Below, in pieces: positions 1 through 7,275 of a stretch of DNA of 64,000 nt (its first letter is position 1; each line of letters starts with the position of its first letter). This stretch comes from Streptomyces sp. NBC_00582. Its GTDB lineage: Bacteria > Actinomycetota > Actinomycetes > Streptomycetales > Streptomycetaceae. The notes under the pieces were generated by a model that ran no database searches, was not told where the DNA came from, and worked only from the letters and a program-made list of their open reading frames with translations. A program made the translations under genes and the position numbers. Where the stretch lies: positions 8,866,001 through 8,930,000 of the forward strand of contig NZ_CP107772.1 of NCBI RefSeq assembly GCF_036345155.1. The letters are read 5' to 3'.

Positions 1-595
1 GCACTCCGGCCCAGTGGGGAAGGTCCAGGTCCTCGGGCTCGTCGTTCACACCGCCGGTGCGGGTCTTGGCGGAGACCTCGTTCAGGTCGAGGCGGATCAC
101 TGCGGTCGCCGCCAGTTCCTTCTTGTCGGCCGGGCGGGAGTCGGCGGCGCGGCCGGGGACGACGTGGTCCACCAGCGCGTCGAGCGCGGCGCGCTTCTCC
201 TCGGGGTCGGTGACCTCGTACGCGAGGCCGTGCACCACGACCGAGCGGTAGTTGATCGAGTGGTGGAAGGCCGAGCGCGCCAGGACGAGACCGTCCACAT
301 GCGTCACCGTCAGGCACACCGGAAGCCCGGGGTCGGCCTGGCCCGCCATCCGCAGCGGGCGCGAGCCCGTCGAGCCGTGCACGTACAGGGTCTCGCCGAC
401 CCGGCCGTACAGCGTGGGGAGCACCACCGGCGCGCCGTCGCGGACGAAGCCGAGGTGGCAGACGTACCCCTCGTCGAGTATCGCGTGCACCAGTTCCTTG
501 TCGTAGGAGGCCTTCTGCGCGGCACGCGTGGGGACCGTGCGGTCGGTCGCGGCGTACGCGGCGGGCTGCGGTGTCGGCTGGTGGGTCCCCTGCAT
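1..595 (-). CDS. NimA-like FMN-binding split-barrel protein, partial
   Basis: This is a flavin-binding split-barrel protein of the pyridoxamine 5'-phosphate oxidase superfamily, nearest the NimA/COG3467 branch. About 198 residues are visible and the C-terminus runs off the left edge. Residues 110-123 read FHHSINYRSVVVHG, the HSxNYRSVVV core of NimA-like proteins. The ATG at 595 follows GGAGAA at 5 nt. Family members use FMN or F420 on small substrates; the substrate is not visible. The gene is divergent from the MocR regulator at 632, and only 36 bp with a perfect palindrome separate them, so MocR control is likely by inference. A link to vitamin B6 is possible but unproven. Confidence 0.85.
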   Translation of the reverse strand, partial: MQGTHQPTPQPAAYAATDRTVPTRAAQKASYDKELVHAILDEGYVCHLGFVRDGAPVVLPTLYGRVGETLYVHGSTGSRPLRMAGQADPGLPVCLTVTHVDGLVLARSAFHHSINYRSVVVHGLAYEVTDPEEKRAALDALVDHVVPGRAADSRPADKKELAATAVIRLDLNEVSAKTRTGGVNDEPEDLDLPHWAGV

Positions 596-608
596 TGGTG
601 TTCTCCAT

Positions 609-624
609 TGCACTAGTGCATAAT
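609..624 (+). promoter_or_regulatory. Palindrome and -10 box between the flavoprotein and mocR
   Basis: TGCACTAGTGCA at 609-620 is a perfect 12-bp palindrome. It overlaps CATAAT at 619-624, a good -10 box that ends 7 nt before the GTG at 632. A related half site, GTGCTAG, lies at 632-638. MocR regulators commonly bind and repress their own divergent promoter, so this is the likely operator (inference). Confidence 0.6.
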
Positions 625-631
625 CTTGTTT

Positions 632-1963
632 GTGCTAGGAGAGTATCGGATCGAAGGCCGCCGCGCAGCAGACATTTCCGCGAGCATCGAGCGCGCGGTG
701 GGCGAAGGTGCCCTGGAACCGGGCCAACTGCTGCCGCCCATGCGGGAATTGGCGCTCACGCTCGGGGTGAACCCGAACACGGTCGCGGCCGCGTACCGGA
801 CCCTGCGCGAGCGCGGGGTCATCGAGACGCACGGGCGCCGGGGCAGCCGGGTGCGGCCCAAGCCCGCCACCACCGGCCGGGAGAAGGTGCGCCTCGATGT
901 GCCGGAAGGGGTCCGCGACCTGGCGGACGGCAACCCCGCCCCGGCTCTGCTGCCCCCGCTCGCCGGCGCCTTCGCGGCGGCCGCCGAGCGCGGCGACCGG
1001 GAGCCGGTCCTGTACGGGGACGACCCGGTGGACCCCGAACTGGCCCGGGCGGCCCGCGCCGCGCTCGACGCCGACGGCGTGCCCGCCGGACCGCTCGCCG
1101 TGGCCTCCGGCTCCCTGGACGTCGTGGAACGCGTCCTCGCCGCCCATCTCAAGCCGGGCGACGCCGTCGCAGTGGAGGACCCCGGCTGGGGCCGCACCCT
1201 CGACCTGGTGCCGGCCCTCGGGCTGCGCACGGTCCCGGTCGGCGTCGACGACGAGGGCCCGCTCCCGGACGACCTGCGCGCGGCCCTGGAGGGCGGGGCG
1301 CGAGCCGTTCTGGTCACCGACCGCGCCCAGAACCCCACCGGCGCCTGTGTGACCGCGGCACGCGCGCGTGCGCTGCGTTCCGTTCTCGCCGACCACCCCG
1401 GGGCGCTGCTGATCGAGGACGACCACGGACACGGCATCGTCGACCTGCCCCTGCACCCCCTCGCCGGCGTCACCCGGCACTGGGCCTTCGTCCGCTCGGT
1501 CGCCAAGGCCTACGGGCCCGACCTGCGGCTCGCCGTCCTCACCGGCGACCAGGTCACGGTGGACCGGGTGCGGGGACGCCAGCGGCTGGGCCCCGGCTGG
1601 GTGAGTCTGTTGGTCCAGCGGGCCGTGGTACGGCTGTGGGCCGACGGCGCGGTGGACGGCCACGCGGTGGCCGCGGCCTACCGGGGGCGGCGAGAGGCAC
1701 TGATCGCCGCGCTGGCCGAGCGAGGGGTCGCCGCGCACGGACGCAGCGGGATGAACGTGTGGGTGCCCGTGCCGGACGAGACGGGGGTGGTCGCCCGGTT
1801 GCTGCACGCGGGGTGGGCAGTGTCACCGGGGGCGCGGTTCCGGCTGGGCGCCGGGCCCGGCATCCGGATCACCGTGTCGACGTTGGGGGAGGGGGAGGTC
1901 GGTCCGCTGGCGGACGCGGTGGCCTCGGCCCTGGGGCCGGTTCCCTCTCGTAGTTACGTCTAG
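632..1963 (+). CDS. MocR/PdxR-type GntR-family regulator with aminotransferase-like domain
   Basis: This is a chimeric regulator of 443 aa. Residues ~1-70 form a GntR winged helix (PPMRELALTLGVNPNTVAAAYRTL), and the rest is a fold-type I aminotransferase-like effector domain. PLP-site features are kept: RAQNPTG, the acidic pair in LLIEDDHG, and SVAKAYGPDLRLA with the Schiff-base lysine near residue 292. Such proteins sense PLP or an amino-acid adduct and control divergent genes. I prefer GTG 632 over TTG 626 because CATAAT ends 7 nt upstream, which fits a leaderless transcript. The stop codon TAG lies on the edge of the palindromic element at 1962, so the last few residues may have been altered by its insertion. 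Confidence 0.88.
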   Translation: MLGEYRIEGRRAADISASIERAVGEGALEPGQLLPPMRELALTLGVNPNTVAAAYRTLRERGVIETHGRRGSRVRPKPATTGREKVRLDVPEGVRDLADGNPAPALLPPLAGAFAAAAERGDREPVLYGDDPVDPELARAARAALDADGVPAGPLAVASGSLDVVERVLAAHLKPGDAVAVEDPGWGRTLDLVPALGLRTVPVGVDDEGPLPDDLRAALEGGARAVLVTDRAQNPTGACVTAARARALRSVLADHPGALLIEDDHGHGIVDLPLHPLAGVTRHWAFVRSVAKAYGPDLRLAVLTGDQVTVDRVRGRQRLGPGWVSLLVQRAVVRLWADGAVDGHAVAAAYRGRREALIAALAERGVAAHGRSGMNVWVPVPDETGVVARLLHAGWAVSPGARFRLGAGPGIRITVSTLGEGEVGPLADAVASALGPVPSRSYV

Positions 1964-2052
1964 GGCCCTTCTGATGGATCTCCGTGGGTGAAGGAGCGGC
2001 GAGCGGGCGTGGAGGGCGTCGCGACGCCGCGGAGATCCGTCAGAAGGGCCCT
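1962..2052. repeat. 91-bp palindromic (MITE-like) element
   Basis: The ends 1962-1987 and 2027-2052 are inverted copies matching at 24 of 26 positions; each begins AGGGCCCTTCTGA. The 39-nt centre contains the 14-bp palindrome GGCGTCGCGACGCC at 2015-2028. Both mismatches are U-G wobbles in the plus-strand RNA. The element starts inside the mocR stop codon. Long terminal repeats with no coding capacity fit a MITE or relic insertion-sequence ends; as RNA it would also be a strong hairpin terminator for mocR. No target duplication is obvious. Confidence 0.65.
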
Positions 2053-2087
2053 GGCGCCGTAGGGGAGCGGATGGTGGCAGGTGCGTC

Positions 2088-2116
2088 GTGGCTGGTCGCG
2101 CGGTTCCCCGCGCCCC
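2088..2116. repeat. Short intergenic hairpin repeat
   Basis: The stretch contains the stem GCGCGG-TTCC-CCGCGC at 2098-2113 after GTGGCTGGTC. From memory, near-identical sequences recur in intergenic regions of many Streptomyces genomes. It lies between mocR and the 3' end of the convergent transporter gene and may help terminate both. This window holds no second copy that I found. Confidence 0.45.
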
Positions 2117-2123
2117 CGGGGCG

Positions 2124-3053
2124 TCACCTCGTTCGTACTTGAGTCAGTGCCGCCCCCGCCAGCACGATCACCGCCCCCACCGGCGTCGACCAGCTCAGCG
2201 GCTCGCCCAGGAGGGCGACCCCCGCCCCCGTCGCGATCACCGGGATGAAGTAGGTGACCATCTGCGCGGTCGTCGGACCGACCTCGGCCACCAGGCCGTA
2301 CTGGATCAGCAGGGCCAGACCGGTGCCCAGGGCGCCCAGTGCGGCGATCGCCAGCAGGGGCAGCGGGGCGAAGCGGTCCGGGACGCTCGTGAACAGCGGG
2401 GTGACGACGGCGAGCTGGAGGGCGGCCACGCCGAGCTGCGCGCCCGTCATCGACAGCGCCGAGGCCCCCGTCCCGGCCAGGGTGCGGCGGACGTAGATCC
2501 AGCCGATCGGATAGCTCAGCGAGGCCAGCAGGGCCATCGCCGTGCCGCGGCCGTCCAGGCCGGCGAAGCCCTGCCAGGCGCCCAGGACCGTCAGGACGCC
2601 GAGGAAGCCCAGGCCGAGGCCCGCGACGCGGACCCGGGTCGGCCGGTCCTCGGACAGCGCGACCAGGGAGAGGGCCATGCCCCACAGGGGCGAGGTCGCG
2701 TTGCAGATGCCGGCCAGGGTGGAGGGGATCGTCAGCTCGGAGTAGGCGAAGAGTGAGAACGGCAGCGCGTTGAGCAGGAAGGCGGCGACCGTCAGATGCG
2801 CCCAGGTGCGTCCCCCGCGCGGGAGGCGCTCCCGCTTCACCGCCATCGCGACCGCCAGCACCGCCGTCCCGAACACCAGCCGCCCCAGGGTCACCTGGAA
2901 CGGAGCGTAGCCGTGGGTGCCCACCTTGATGAGCAGAAAGCTGAAGCCCCATATCAGCGAGAGCGCGCCGAAGCGCAGGCGCCAGTCCAGGGTGCGGCGC
3001 GGGCGGGCGGCGACGGGGGCTGCGGAGGTCCGGGTGTCGGCGGCGGTGGTCAT
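2124..3053 (-). CDS. EamA/DMT-family transporter
   Basis: This is a 309-aa inner-membrane protein of the drug/metabolite transporter superfamily with about ten hydrophobic segments in two EamA repeats. The first repeat opens with ALSLIWGFSFLLIKVG and the second with LLASLSYPIGWIYVRR. Family members export metabolites or amino acids, but the substrate cannot be inferred. I chose ATG 3053, where homology normally begins; no clear Shine-Dalgarno precedes it. It is divergent from the LysR regulator at 3128, with paired direct repeats between them, so LysR control of export is the natural reading. Confidence 0.87.
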   Translation of the reverse strand: MTTAADTRTSAAPVAARPRRTLDWRLRFGALSLIWGFSFLLIKVGTHGYAPFQVTLGRLVFGTAVLAVAMAVKRERLPRGGRTWAHLTVAAFLLNALPFSLFAYSELTIPSTLAGICNATSPLWGMALSLVALSEDRPTRVRVAGLGLGFLGVLTVLGAWQGFAGLDGRGTAMALLASLSYPIGWIYVRRTLAGTGASALSMTGAQLGVAALQLAVVTPLFTSVPDRFAPLPLLAIAALGALGTGLALLIQYGLVAEVGPTTAQMVTYFIPVIATGAGVALLGEPLSWSTPVGAVIVLAGAALTQVRTR

Positions 3054-3075
3054 GGCCGTCACGATGCCGCAGAGG

Positions 3076-3119
3076 ACCTTGTAGCACAATCGAGAATTCG
3101 CACTGGATACCTCGTAGCA
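3076..3119. promoter_or_regulatory. Direct-repeat operator between EamA and LysR genes
   Basis: ACCTTGTAGCA at 3076-3086 and ACCTCGTAGCA at 3109-3119 match at 10 of 11 positions. They are 33 bp apart, about three helical turns, so they lie on the same DNA face. TAGCAT at 3115-3120 also works as a -10 box, 7 nt before the LysR ATG at 3128, implying a leaderless and autoregulated transcript. Confidence 0.5.
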
Positions 3120-3127
3120 TTGCTTAC

Positions 3128-4030
3128 ATGTTGAACCTGGAGCGCCTGCGCACCCTCGACGCCCTGGCCCGGCACGGCTCGGTCAGCGCCGCCGCGGCCG
3201 GCCTGCACATCACCACCTCGGCCGTCTCGCAGCAACTCGCCAAGCTGGAGCGGGAGGTCGGACAGCAGCTCCTGGCCAAGCACGGGCGCGGGGTGCGGCT
3301 GACCGACGCGGGGCGGCTGCTCGCCGACCACGCGGCCCGGATCCTGTCCCAGGTGGAGCTCGCGCAGTCCGATCTGGAGGCTCAACGCGGCCAGGTGGCG
3401 GGGGAGTTGCGGATCTCGGCCTTCCCGACCGCCGCGCGCGGGCTGTTTCCCGTCGCGCTCGCCGAACTGCGCAAGGCCCACCCCGGGCTGCGGCTGCGCT
3501 CCTGCGAGCTCGAGCCGGAGAACGGCATCGCGGGAGTCGTCCGCGGCGATCTGGATCTCGCGGTCGTCCTGGACTGGTACAACAAGCCGATGCCGGTGCC
3601 GGACGGGCTGGTCAAGGCGCCCCTCCTGGACGATCCCGCCGATGTGGCCATGCCGGCCGGGCATCCGCTGGCGGGCCGGGAGGAGGTGGATCTCGGGGAG
3701 TTCGCCGGGGACGAGTGGATCACCTGGGGCGAGGGCGAGTTCTGTCACGAGTGGCTGATGTTCACCCTGCGCTCACGGGGCGTCGAACCGATCGTCGGTC
3801 ATCGGGCCGCCGAGACCCACACGCAACTCGGCCTGGTCGCCGCCGGTCTGGGGGTCTGTATCGTGCCGCTGCTCGGTCGTCACCCGGTGCCCGAGGGGGT
3901 CGTCATGGTGCCGCTCAAGCAGCGCGTGCGCCGCCATGTGTACGTGGTCTGGCGGGCGGACGCGGACCGCCGTCCGTCGATCCGGGCGGCGGTCGAGGCC
4001 CTCAAGTCGGCCGGGGACGCTCTCGGTTGA
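3128..4030 (+). CDS. LysR-family transcriptional regulator
   Basis: This is a 300-aa regulator. The N-terminal winged helix covers residues 1-60 (LDALARHGSVSAAAAGLHITTSAVSQQL), followed by a linker helix and a periplasmic-binding-like effector domain from ~90 (GELRISAFPTAARGLFPVAL) to ~290. Length and layout are normal for LysR. ATG 3128 sits 7 nt after TAGCAT, consistent with a leaderless mRNA. It is divergent from the EamA transporter and probably activates it in response to the exported compound or a precursor (inference). Its stop codon lies 1 bp from the end of the convergent flavoprotein gene. Confidence 0.9.
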   Translation: MLNLERLRTLDALARHGSVSAAAAGLHITTSAVSQQLAKLEREVGQQLLAKHGRGVRLTDAGRLLADHAARILSQVELAQSDLEAQRGQVAGELRISAFPTAARGLFPVALAELRKAHPGLRLRSCELEPENGIAGVVRGDLDLAVVLDWYNKPMPVPDGLVKAPLLDDPADVAMPAGHPLAGREEVDLGEFAGDEWITWGEGEFCHEWLMFTLRSRGVEPIVGHRAAETHTQLGLVAAGLGVCIVPLLGRHPVPEGVVMVPLKQRVRRHVYVVWRADADRRPSIRAAVEALKSAGDALG

Positions 4031-4031
4031 C

Positions 4032-4499
4032 CTACTTGTCACCCAACTTGCGAAAGTCCCAGGACACGACCTTCTCCGGCTTCAGCCGCACCCACGCGTG
4101 CCGCCCGTCGTGCGGCATCGCGTCCAGCCCGAAGTTCTTGCGGGCGAACAGCGTCTCCACCGCGTCGAGTTCGGCGCACAGCTCGCCGGTGCGCGGAGAC
4201 TCGCCCACGAACTCCACGGCGCCGGACAGCTCGACGCCCCGCAGCGACTCGTACTCCTCGCCCGTGTCGATCACGATCGCGACCCGGGGGTCACGGGTGA
4301 GCTGGGTCCAGCGCTTGCTGCGCACGACCGAGTACAGCCACAGCGCGCTGCCGTCCCACAGGAACCACAACGCGCTCACGTGCGGTGCGCCGTCGGCGGA
4401 GACGGTGGCCACCCGGCAGGTGCGCTGCGTGGTGAGAAACGCGTCCAGCTCCCCCGGCGACATCATGATCTTGCGGCCCCGGCGCTGAGTGACGGTCAT
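4032..4499 (-). CDS. Pyridoxamine 5'-phosphate oxidase-family (FMN/F420-type) protein
   Basis: This is a 155-aa single-domain flavin or deazaflavin-binding split barrel. Residues ~25-60 (RTCRVATVSADGAPHVSALWFLWDG) form the typical cofactor-binding hairpin of the PPOX class, and the C-terminus (RLKPEKVVSWDFRKLG) is the conserved final strand. Actinobacterial members are often F420-dependent reductases or biliverdin reductase-like, but the substrate is not visible. ATG 4499 follows GAGGGGG at a good distance. It is divergent from the hydrolase at 4610, and both probably answer to the 25-bp palindrome at 4559. Confidence 0.87.
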   Translation of the reverse strand: MTVTQRRGRKIMMSPGELDAFLTTQRTCRVATVSADGAPHVSALWFLWDGSALWLYSVVRSKRWTQLTRDPRVAIVIDTGEEYESLRGVELSGAVEFVGESPRTGELCAELDAVETLFARKNFGLDAMPHDGRHAWVRLKPEKVVSWDFRKLGDK

Positions 4500-4558
4500 C
4501 CGGCCCCCTCATTCTTCTTCTCTTGTCACTGCTTCCCGTGTACTGCTTACCAGTACGA

Positions 4559-4583
4559 CTTTTCTGACGCTGCGTCAGAAAAG
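4559..4583. promoter_or_regulatory. 25-bp perfect inverted-repeat operator
   Basis: CTTTTCTGACGC at 4559-4570 and GCGTCAGAAAAG at 4572-4583 are perfect complements around one central T. A second inverted repeat (GTACTG, 5 nt, CAGTAC) lies just upstream at 4540-4556. The site is in the divergent promoter region of the genes at 4499 and 4610. Its length and symmetry fit a dimeric TetR- or GntR-type repressor, but no such regulator is adjacent, so the regulator is probably encoded elsewhere. Confidence 0.65.
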
Positions 4584-4609
4584 CAAGTATCCCGACACCA
4601 GGGGGAGCC

Positions 4610-5257
4610 GTGCCGTCGTCCGAAGAGCTCCGGGACCTCCTCGACCCCGACTCCACCGTGCTGCTGACGGTGGAGTGCCAGCGCGGTGTCGTCGGCCCCG
4701 GCGCCGCCCTGCCCCGGCTCGCCGCCGCGGCGAGGGAGTCGGGGGCCCTCGCCCAGGTGGCCCGACTGGTCGACGCCGCGCACGAGGCCGGGATCCAGGT
4801 CGTCCACGCCGTCGCGGAACGCCGACCGGACGGCCGGGGCGCCAACCGCAACGCGCGCCTCTTCCGCGCCGCCGAGCGCCTGCCCGTCCAGCAGCTCACC
4901 GGCACCGACGCGACCCGGGTCGCGCCCCCCGTCGAGGTCGCCGAGCAGGACCTCGTCGTACGACGGCTGCACGGGCTGTCGCCCATCCAGGGCACCGACG
5001 TCGACGCCCTGCTGCGCAACCTCGGCTGCCGCACCCTGGTCGTGACCGGGGTCTCGGTCAACGTGGCGATCCCGAACACCGTCTTCGACGCGGTCAACCG
5101 GGGCTACACCGCCGTCGTGCCCTCCGACGCCGTCGCGGGGGTGCCTGCCGACTACACCCCCGCGATGATCCGCCACACCCTCGCGCTGGTCGCCACGGTC
5201 GCGACCACGGACGAGGTGCTGACGGCGCTGAGGCGGCCGGACGTCAGGCCAGCGTGA
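4610..5257 (+). CDS. Isochorismatase-like cysteine hydrolase
   Basis: This is a 215-aa isochorismatase-superfamily hydrolase. The N-terminal strand ends in LLTVECQRGVVG rather than the usual D-Q, so the first catalytic residue is E rather than D. The lysine-equivalent region is LVVRRLHGLSPIQGTDVDALLRNLG, and the nucleophile region TLVVTGVSVNVAIPNTVFDA has Ser/Val where most family members have Cys. Both catalytic positions therefore look altered, and it may be a non-canonical or inactive member. GTG 4610 follows AGGGGGAGCC. It probably belongs with the divergent flavoprotein through the shared operator. Its 3' end overlaps the Rieske gene by 14 bp on the other strand. Confidence 0.82.
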   Translation: MPSSEELRDLLDPDSTVLLTVECQRGVVGPGAALPRLAAAARESGALAQVARLVDAAHEAGIQVVHAVAERRPDGRGANRNARLFRAAERLPVQQLTGTDATRVAPPVEVAEQDLVVRRLHGLSPIQGTDVDALLRNLGCRTLVVTGVSVNVAIPNTVFDAVNRGYTAVVPSDAVAGVPADYTPAMIRHTLALVATVATTDEVLTALRRPDVRPA

Positions 5258-5747
5258 TCGAGTCACCGCTGACGGTGATCTTCACCTCGGGCAGCGCCTG
5301 GGTCGCCGGACCGCTCTTGACGCTGCCGTCCTCGATCGAGAAGTTGCTGTTGTGACAGGGGCAGTTGATGACCCCGTCCGCGATGGTCTTCACCGCACAG
5401 CCCTGGTGGGTGCACACGGCGGAGAACGCCTTGTAGGTGCCGGCCGCCGGCTGGACGACGACCACCTTCTGGGAGTCGAAGATCTTGCCGCCGCCCTCGG
5501 GGATGTCGGCGGTCGTGGTCAGCGCCGCACCGGCCGCACTGTCCCCGCCGCCCGTGCTCGCGGACTCACTGGCCCCCGTCGAGCCCGTCGACCCGGTCGT
5601 CCCGCCGGTCGAGGCCGACGAGGAGGACGAGTCGTCGTCGGACCCCCCGCACGCGGTCAGCGCGACGGAGAGCCCCGCGGCTCCGGCGGCCGCCATGACG
5701 GTACGGCGGGCGGGGTTCGACGCGGAGTTGATCGATGCGCTGGTCAT
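5244..5747 (-). CDS. Rieske [2Fe-2S] lipoprotein with Tat-type signal
   Basis: This is a 167-aa exported iron-sulfur protein. The N-terminus NPARRTVMAAAGAAGLSVALTAC combines a twin-arginine motif with a lipobox (LTAC), so it is predicted to be Tat-exported and lipid-anchored outside the membrane. A Ser/Thr/Gly-rich linker follows (~residues 38-75). The Rieske domain has both cluster motifs, CTHQGC and CPCHNSNF. No partner oxidoreductase is adjacent, so its electron partner is unknown. ATG 5747 follows GGAAGGGAA. Lipid modification could use the Lnt encoded at 15257, although this is only a pathway-level link. Confidence 0.92.
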   Translation of the reverse strand: MTSASINSASNPARRTVMAAAGAAGLSVALTACGGSDDDSSSSSASTGGTTGSTGSTGASESASTGGGDSAAGAALTTTADIPEGGGKIFDSQKVVVVQPAAGTYKAFSAVCTHQGCAVKTIADGVINCPCHNSNFSIEDGSVKSGPATQALPEVKITVSGDSITLA

Positions 5748-5939
5748 GCTGAGGATTCCCTTCCGAGGGGGGAGCGTGGATCTGCCGAGTGGTACGGGCG
5801 GTGGACGCCGCTTGTTCAGAGCCCTCGCCAAGTCCGGACAGTGTCGAGATATTGACCGTTTCGAGATCAGACCCGCGTAAGCCAGAGCTGTCGCGGAGCT
5901 GTCGACCGCCGCCGCACCCGGCCCCAGTAACCTGGGGCG

Positions 5940-6704
5940 ATGCTCAAGGAAGTCACCGCCACCCGCTACATCACGGCGTTGCGTGAGGGCGGCTCGCTGC
6001 CGGGACTCGTCGAGGCCGACGACCTCGGAACGTACGTCATGAAGTTCACCGGCGCCGGACAGGGCCGCAAGACGCTCGTCGCGGAGGTCGTCTGCGGCGA
6101 ACTCGCCCGCCGGCTCGGCTTCCGGATGCCCCGCCTGGTGACCCTCGGCCTCGACCCCGTGCTCGGGCTCGGCGAACCCGACCCGCAGGTGCAGGAGCTG
6201 CTCCGGTCCAGCGGCGGCACCAACCTCGGCATGGACTTCCTCTCCGGCGCCCTCGGCTACGACCCGCTCGCCTTCCCGGTGAGCCCCGAGGAGGCCGGCG
6301 AGATCGTCTGGTTCGACGCGCTCGTGAACAACGTCGACCGCTCCTGGCGCAACCCCAACCTGCTGCGATGGCAGGGCGACCTGTGGCTCATCGACCACGG
6401 CGCCACCCTGATCTGGCACCACAACTGGCCCGGCGCCGAGACCTCCGCGGCCCGCCCCTACGACGCCTCCGACCACGCCCTCGCCTCCTTCGCCCCGGAC
6501 ATCGCCCGCGCGGCCGAGCGGCTCGCCCCCCTGGTCACCGCCGAGCTGCTCGCCGAGGTCACCGCCGAGATCCCCGACGTCTGGCTCACGGACGAACCCG
6601 GCTTCGACACCCCGGACGACCTCAGGCGCGCCTACGCCGGGCCGCTGCTCGCCCGGGCGGCCGTCATCGCCGACCGCATCACCGGCATCGAGGAGAACAA
6701 GTGA
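5940..6704 (+). CDS. HipA-like kinase-fold protein
   Basis: This 254-aa protein resembles the HipA/PI3-4-kinase-like fold. The N-lobe (YVMKFTGAGQGRKTLVAEVVCGELARRLG) has the ATP-binding lysine, the catalytic segment WFDALVNNVDRSWRNPNLL lies at ~125-145, and the metal-binding LWLIDHG follows. It is shorter than HipA (~440 aa), lacks the usual N-subdomain, and has no HipB-like antitoxin beside it. The ATG lies 6 nt after TAACCT, so the mRNA is probably leaderless. It is translationally coupled (GTGA overlap) to a DUF3037 protein, a recurring pairing for this subfamily. Whether it is a toxin or a housekeeping kinase cannot be decided from sequence. Confidence 0.8.
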   Translation: MLKEVTATRYITALREGGSLPGLVEADDLGTYVMKFTGAGQGRKTLVAEVVCGELARRLGFRMPRLVTLGLDPVLGLGEPDPQVQELLRSSGGTNLGMDFLSGALGYDPLAFPVSPEEAGEIVWFDALVNNVDRSWRNPNLLRWQGDLWLIDHGATLIWHHNWPGAETSAARPYDASDHALASFAPDIARAAERLAPLVTAELLAEVTAEIPDVWLTDEPGFDTPDDLRRAYAGPLLARAAVIADRITGIEENK

Positions 6705-7150
6705 GCGAGCGCCATATCCACATGGCCGGCCATGTCACCGAGCGCCACATCACCCGGACCGGCCAGGGCGGCGACCGGGACGTCTTCGAGTACGCCCTGC
6801 TGCGGGTCGTACCGAGGGTCGAACGCGGCGAGTGCATCAACGCGGGCGTCCTCGTCTACTGCCGCGCCCGGGCCTACGTCGGTGCCCGCATCCACCTCGA
6901 CGAGGCGCGGCTGCGCGCGCTGGACCCGGACGCCGACGTGGCCGGGATCAGGGCGGCGCTGGCGGCCGTCGAGGGGGTCTGCGGCGGCGGTGCGAACGCC
7001 GGTCAGGCAGCCGGCGACGACCCGGGGCGGCGATTCCGCTGGCTGGTCGCGCCGCGTTCGGCGATGGTGCAGCCGGGGCCGGTGCACACCGGACTCACCG
7101 CCGATCCGGCGGCCGAGACCGAGCGGTTGCTGGGCCTCCTGGTGAGGTAA
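6701..7150 (+). CDS. DUF3037 protein paired with HipA-like kinase
   Basis: This is a 149-aa DUF3037 family member (FEYALLRVVPRVERGECINAGVLVYCRARAYVGAR is the family core). No signal peptide, membrane segment or DNA-binding motif is visible. GTG 6701 overlaps the kinase stop codon by 4 bp, which implies co-translation and an obligate functional partnership. ATG 6722 is an alternative start. A Gly/Ala-rich insert (GGGANAGQAAG) sits near residue 100. The function is unknown; it may be substrate or regulator of the kinase (inference). Confidence 0.8.
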   Translation: MSERHIHMAGHVTERHITRTGQGGDRDVFEYALLRVVPRVERGECINAGVLVYCRARAYVGARIHLDEARLRALDPDADVAGIRAALAAVEGVCGGGANAGQAAGDDPGRRFRWLVAPRSAMVQPGPVHTGLTADPAAETERLLGLLVR

Positions 7151-7175
7151 TGGATCACACCGGGGCCGTGGGACG

Positions 7176-7236
7176 TTGACACCGGGTGCCAGGGCTTCTA
7201 GCGTCACGTCTGCCGAAGGTACTAAGCGGTCGCTCA
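7176..7236 (+). promoter_or_regulatory. Consensus HrdB-type promoter plus possible TetR operator for the SDR genes
   Basis: TTGACA at 7176-7181, a 17-bp spacer and TAGCGT at 7199-7204 match the vegetative sigma consensus, the best promoter match I found in the window. Downstream, TAAGCGGTCGCTCA at 7223-7236 is an imperfect palindrome resembling operators of acyl-CoA-responsive TetR regulators. The SDR gene starts at 7276 with its own ribosome-binding site. Confidence 0.65.
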
Positions 7237-7275
7237 CCGCACCACAGGTTCTCTCAAGGGCGAGGAGACACAGGA

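Noticed and set aside
635..1807. A 390-codon minus-strand frame inside mocR
   Set aside because: Antisense shadow; no motif, and mocR has complete DNA-binding and PLP signatures.
5940..7150. Classical HipBA toxin-antitoxin locus
   Set aside because: No helix-turn-helix HipB gene is present and the kinase is much shorter than HipA; described as a HipA-like/DUF3037 pair instead.
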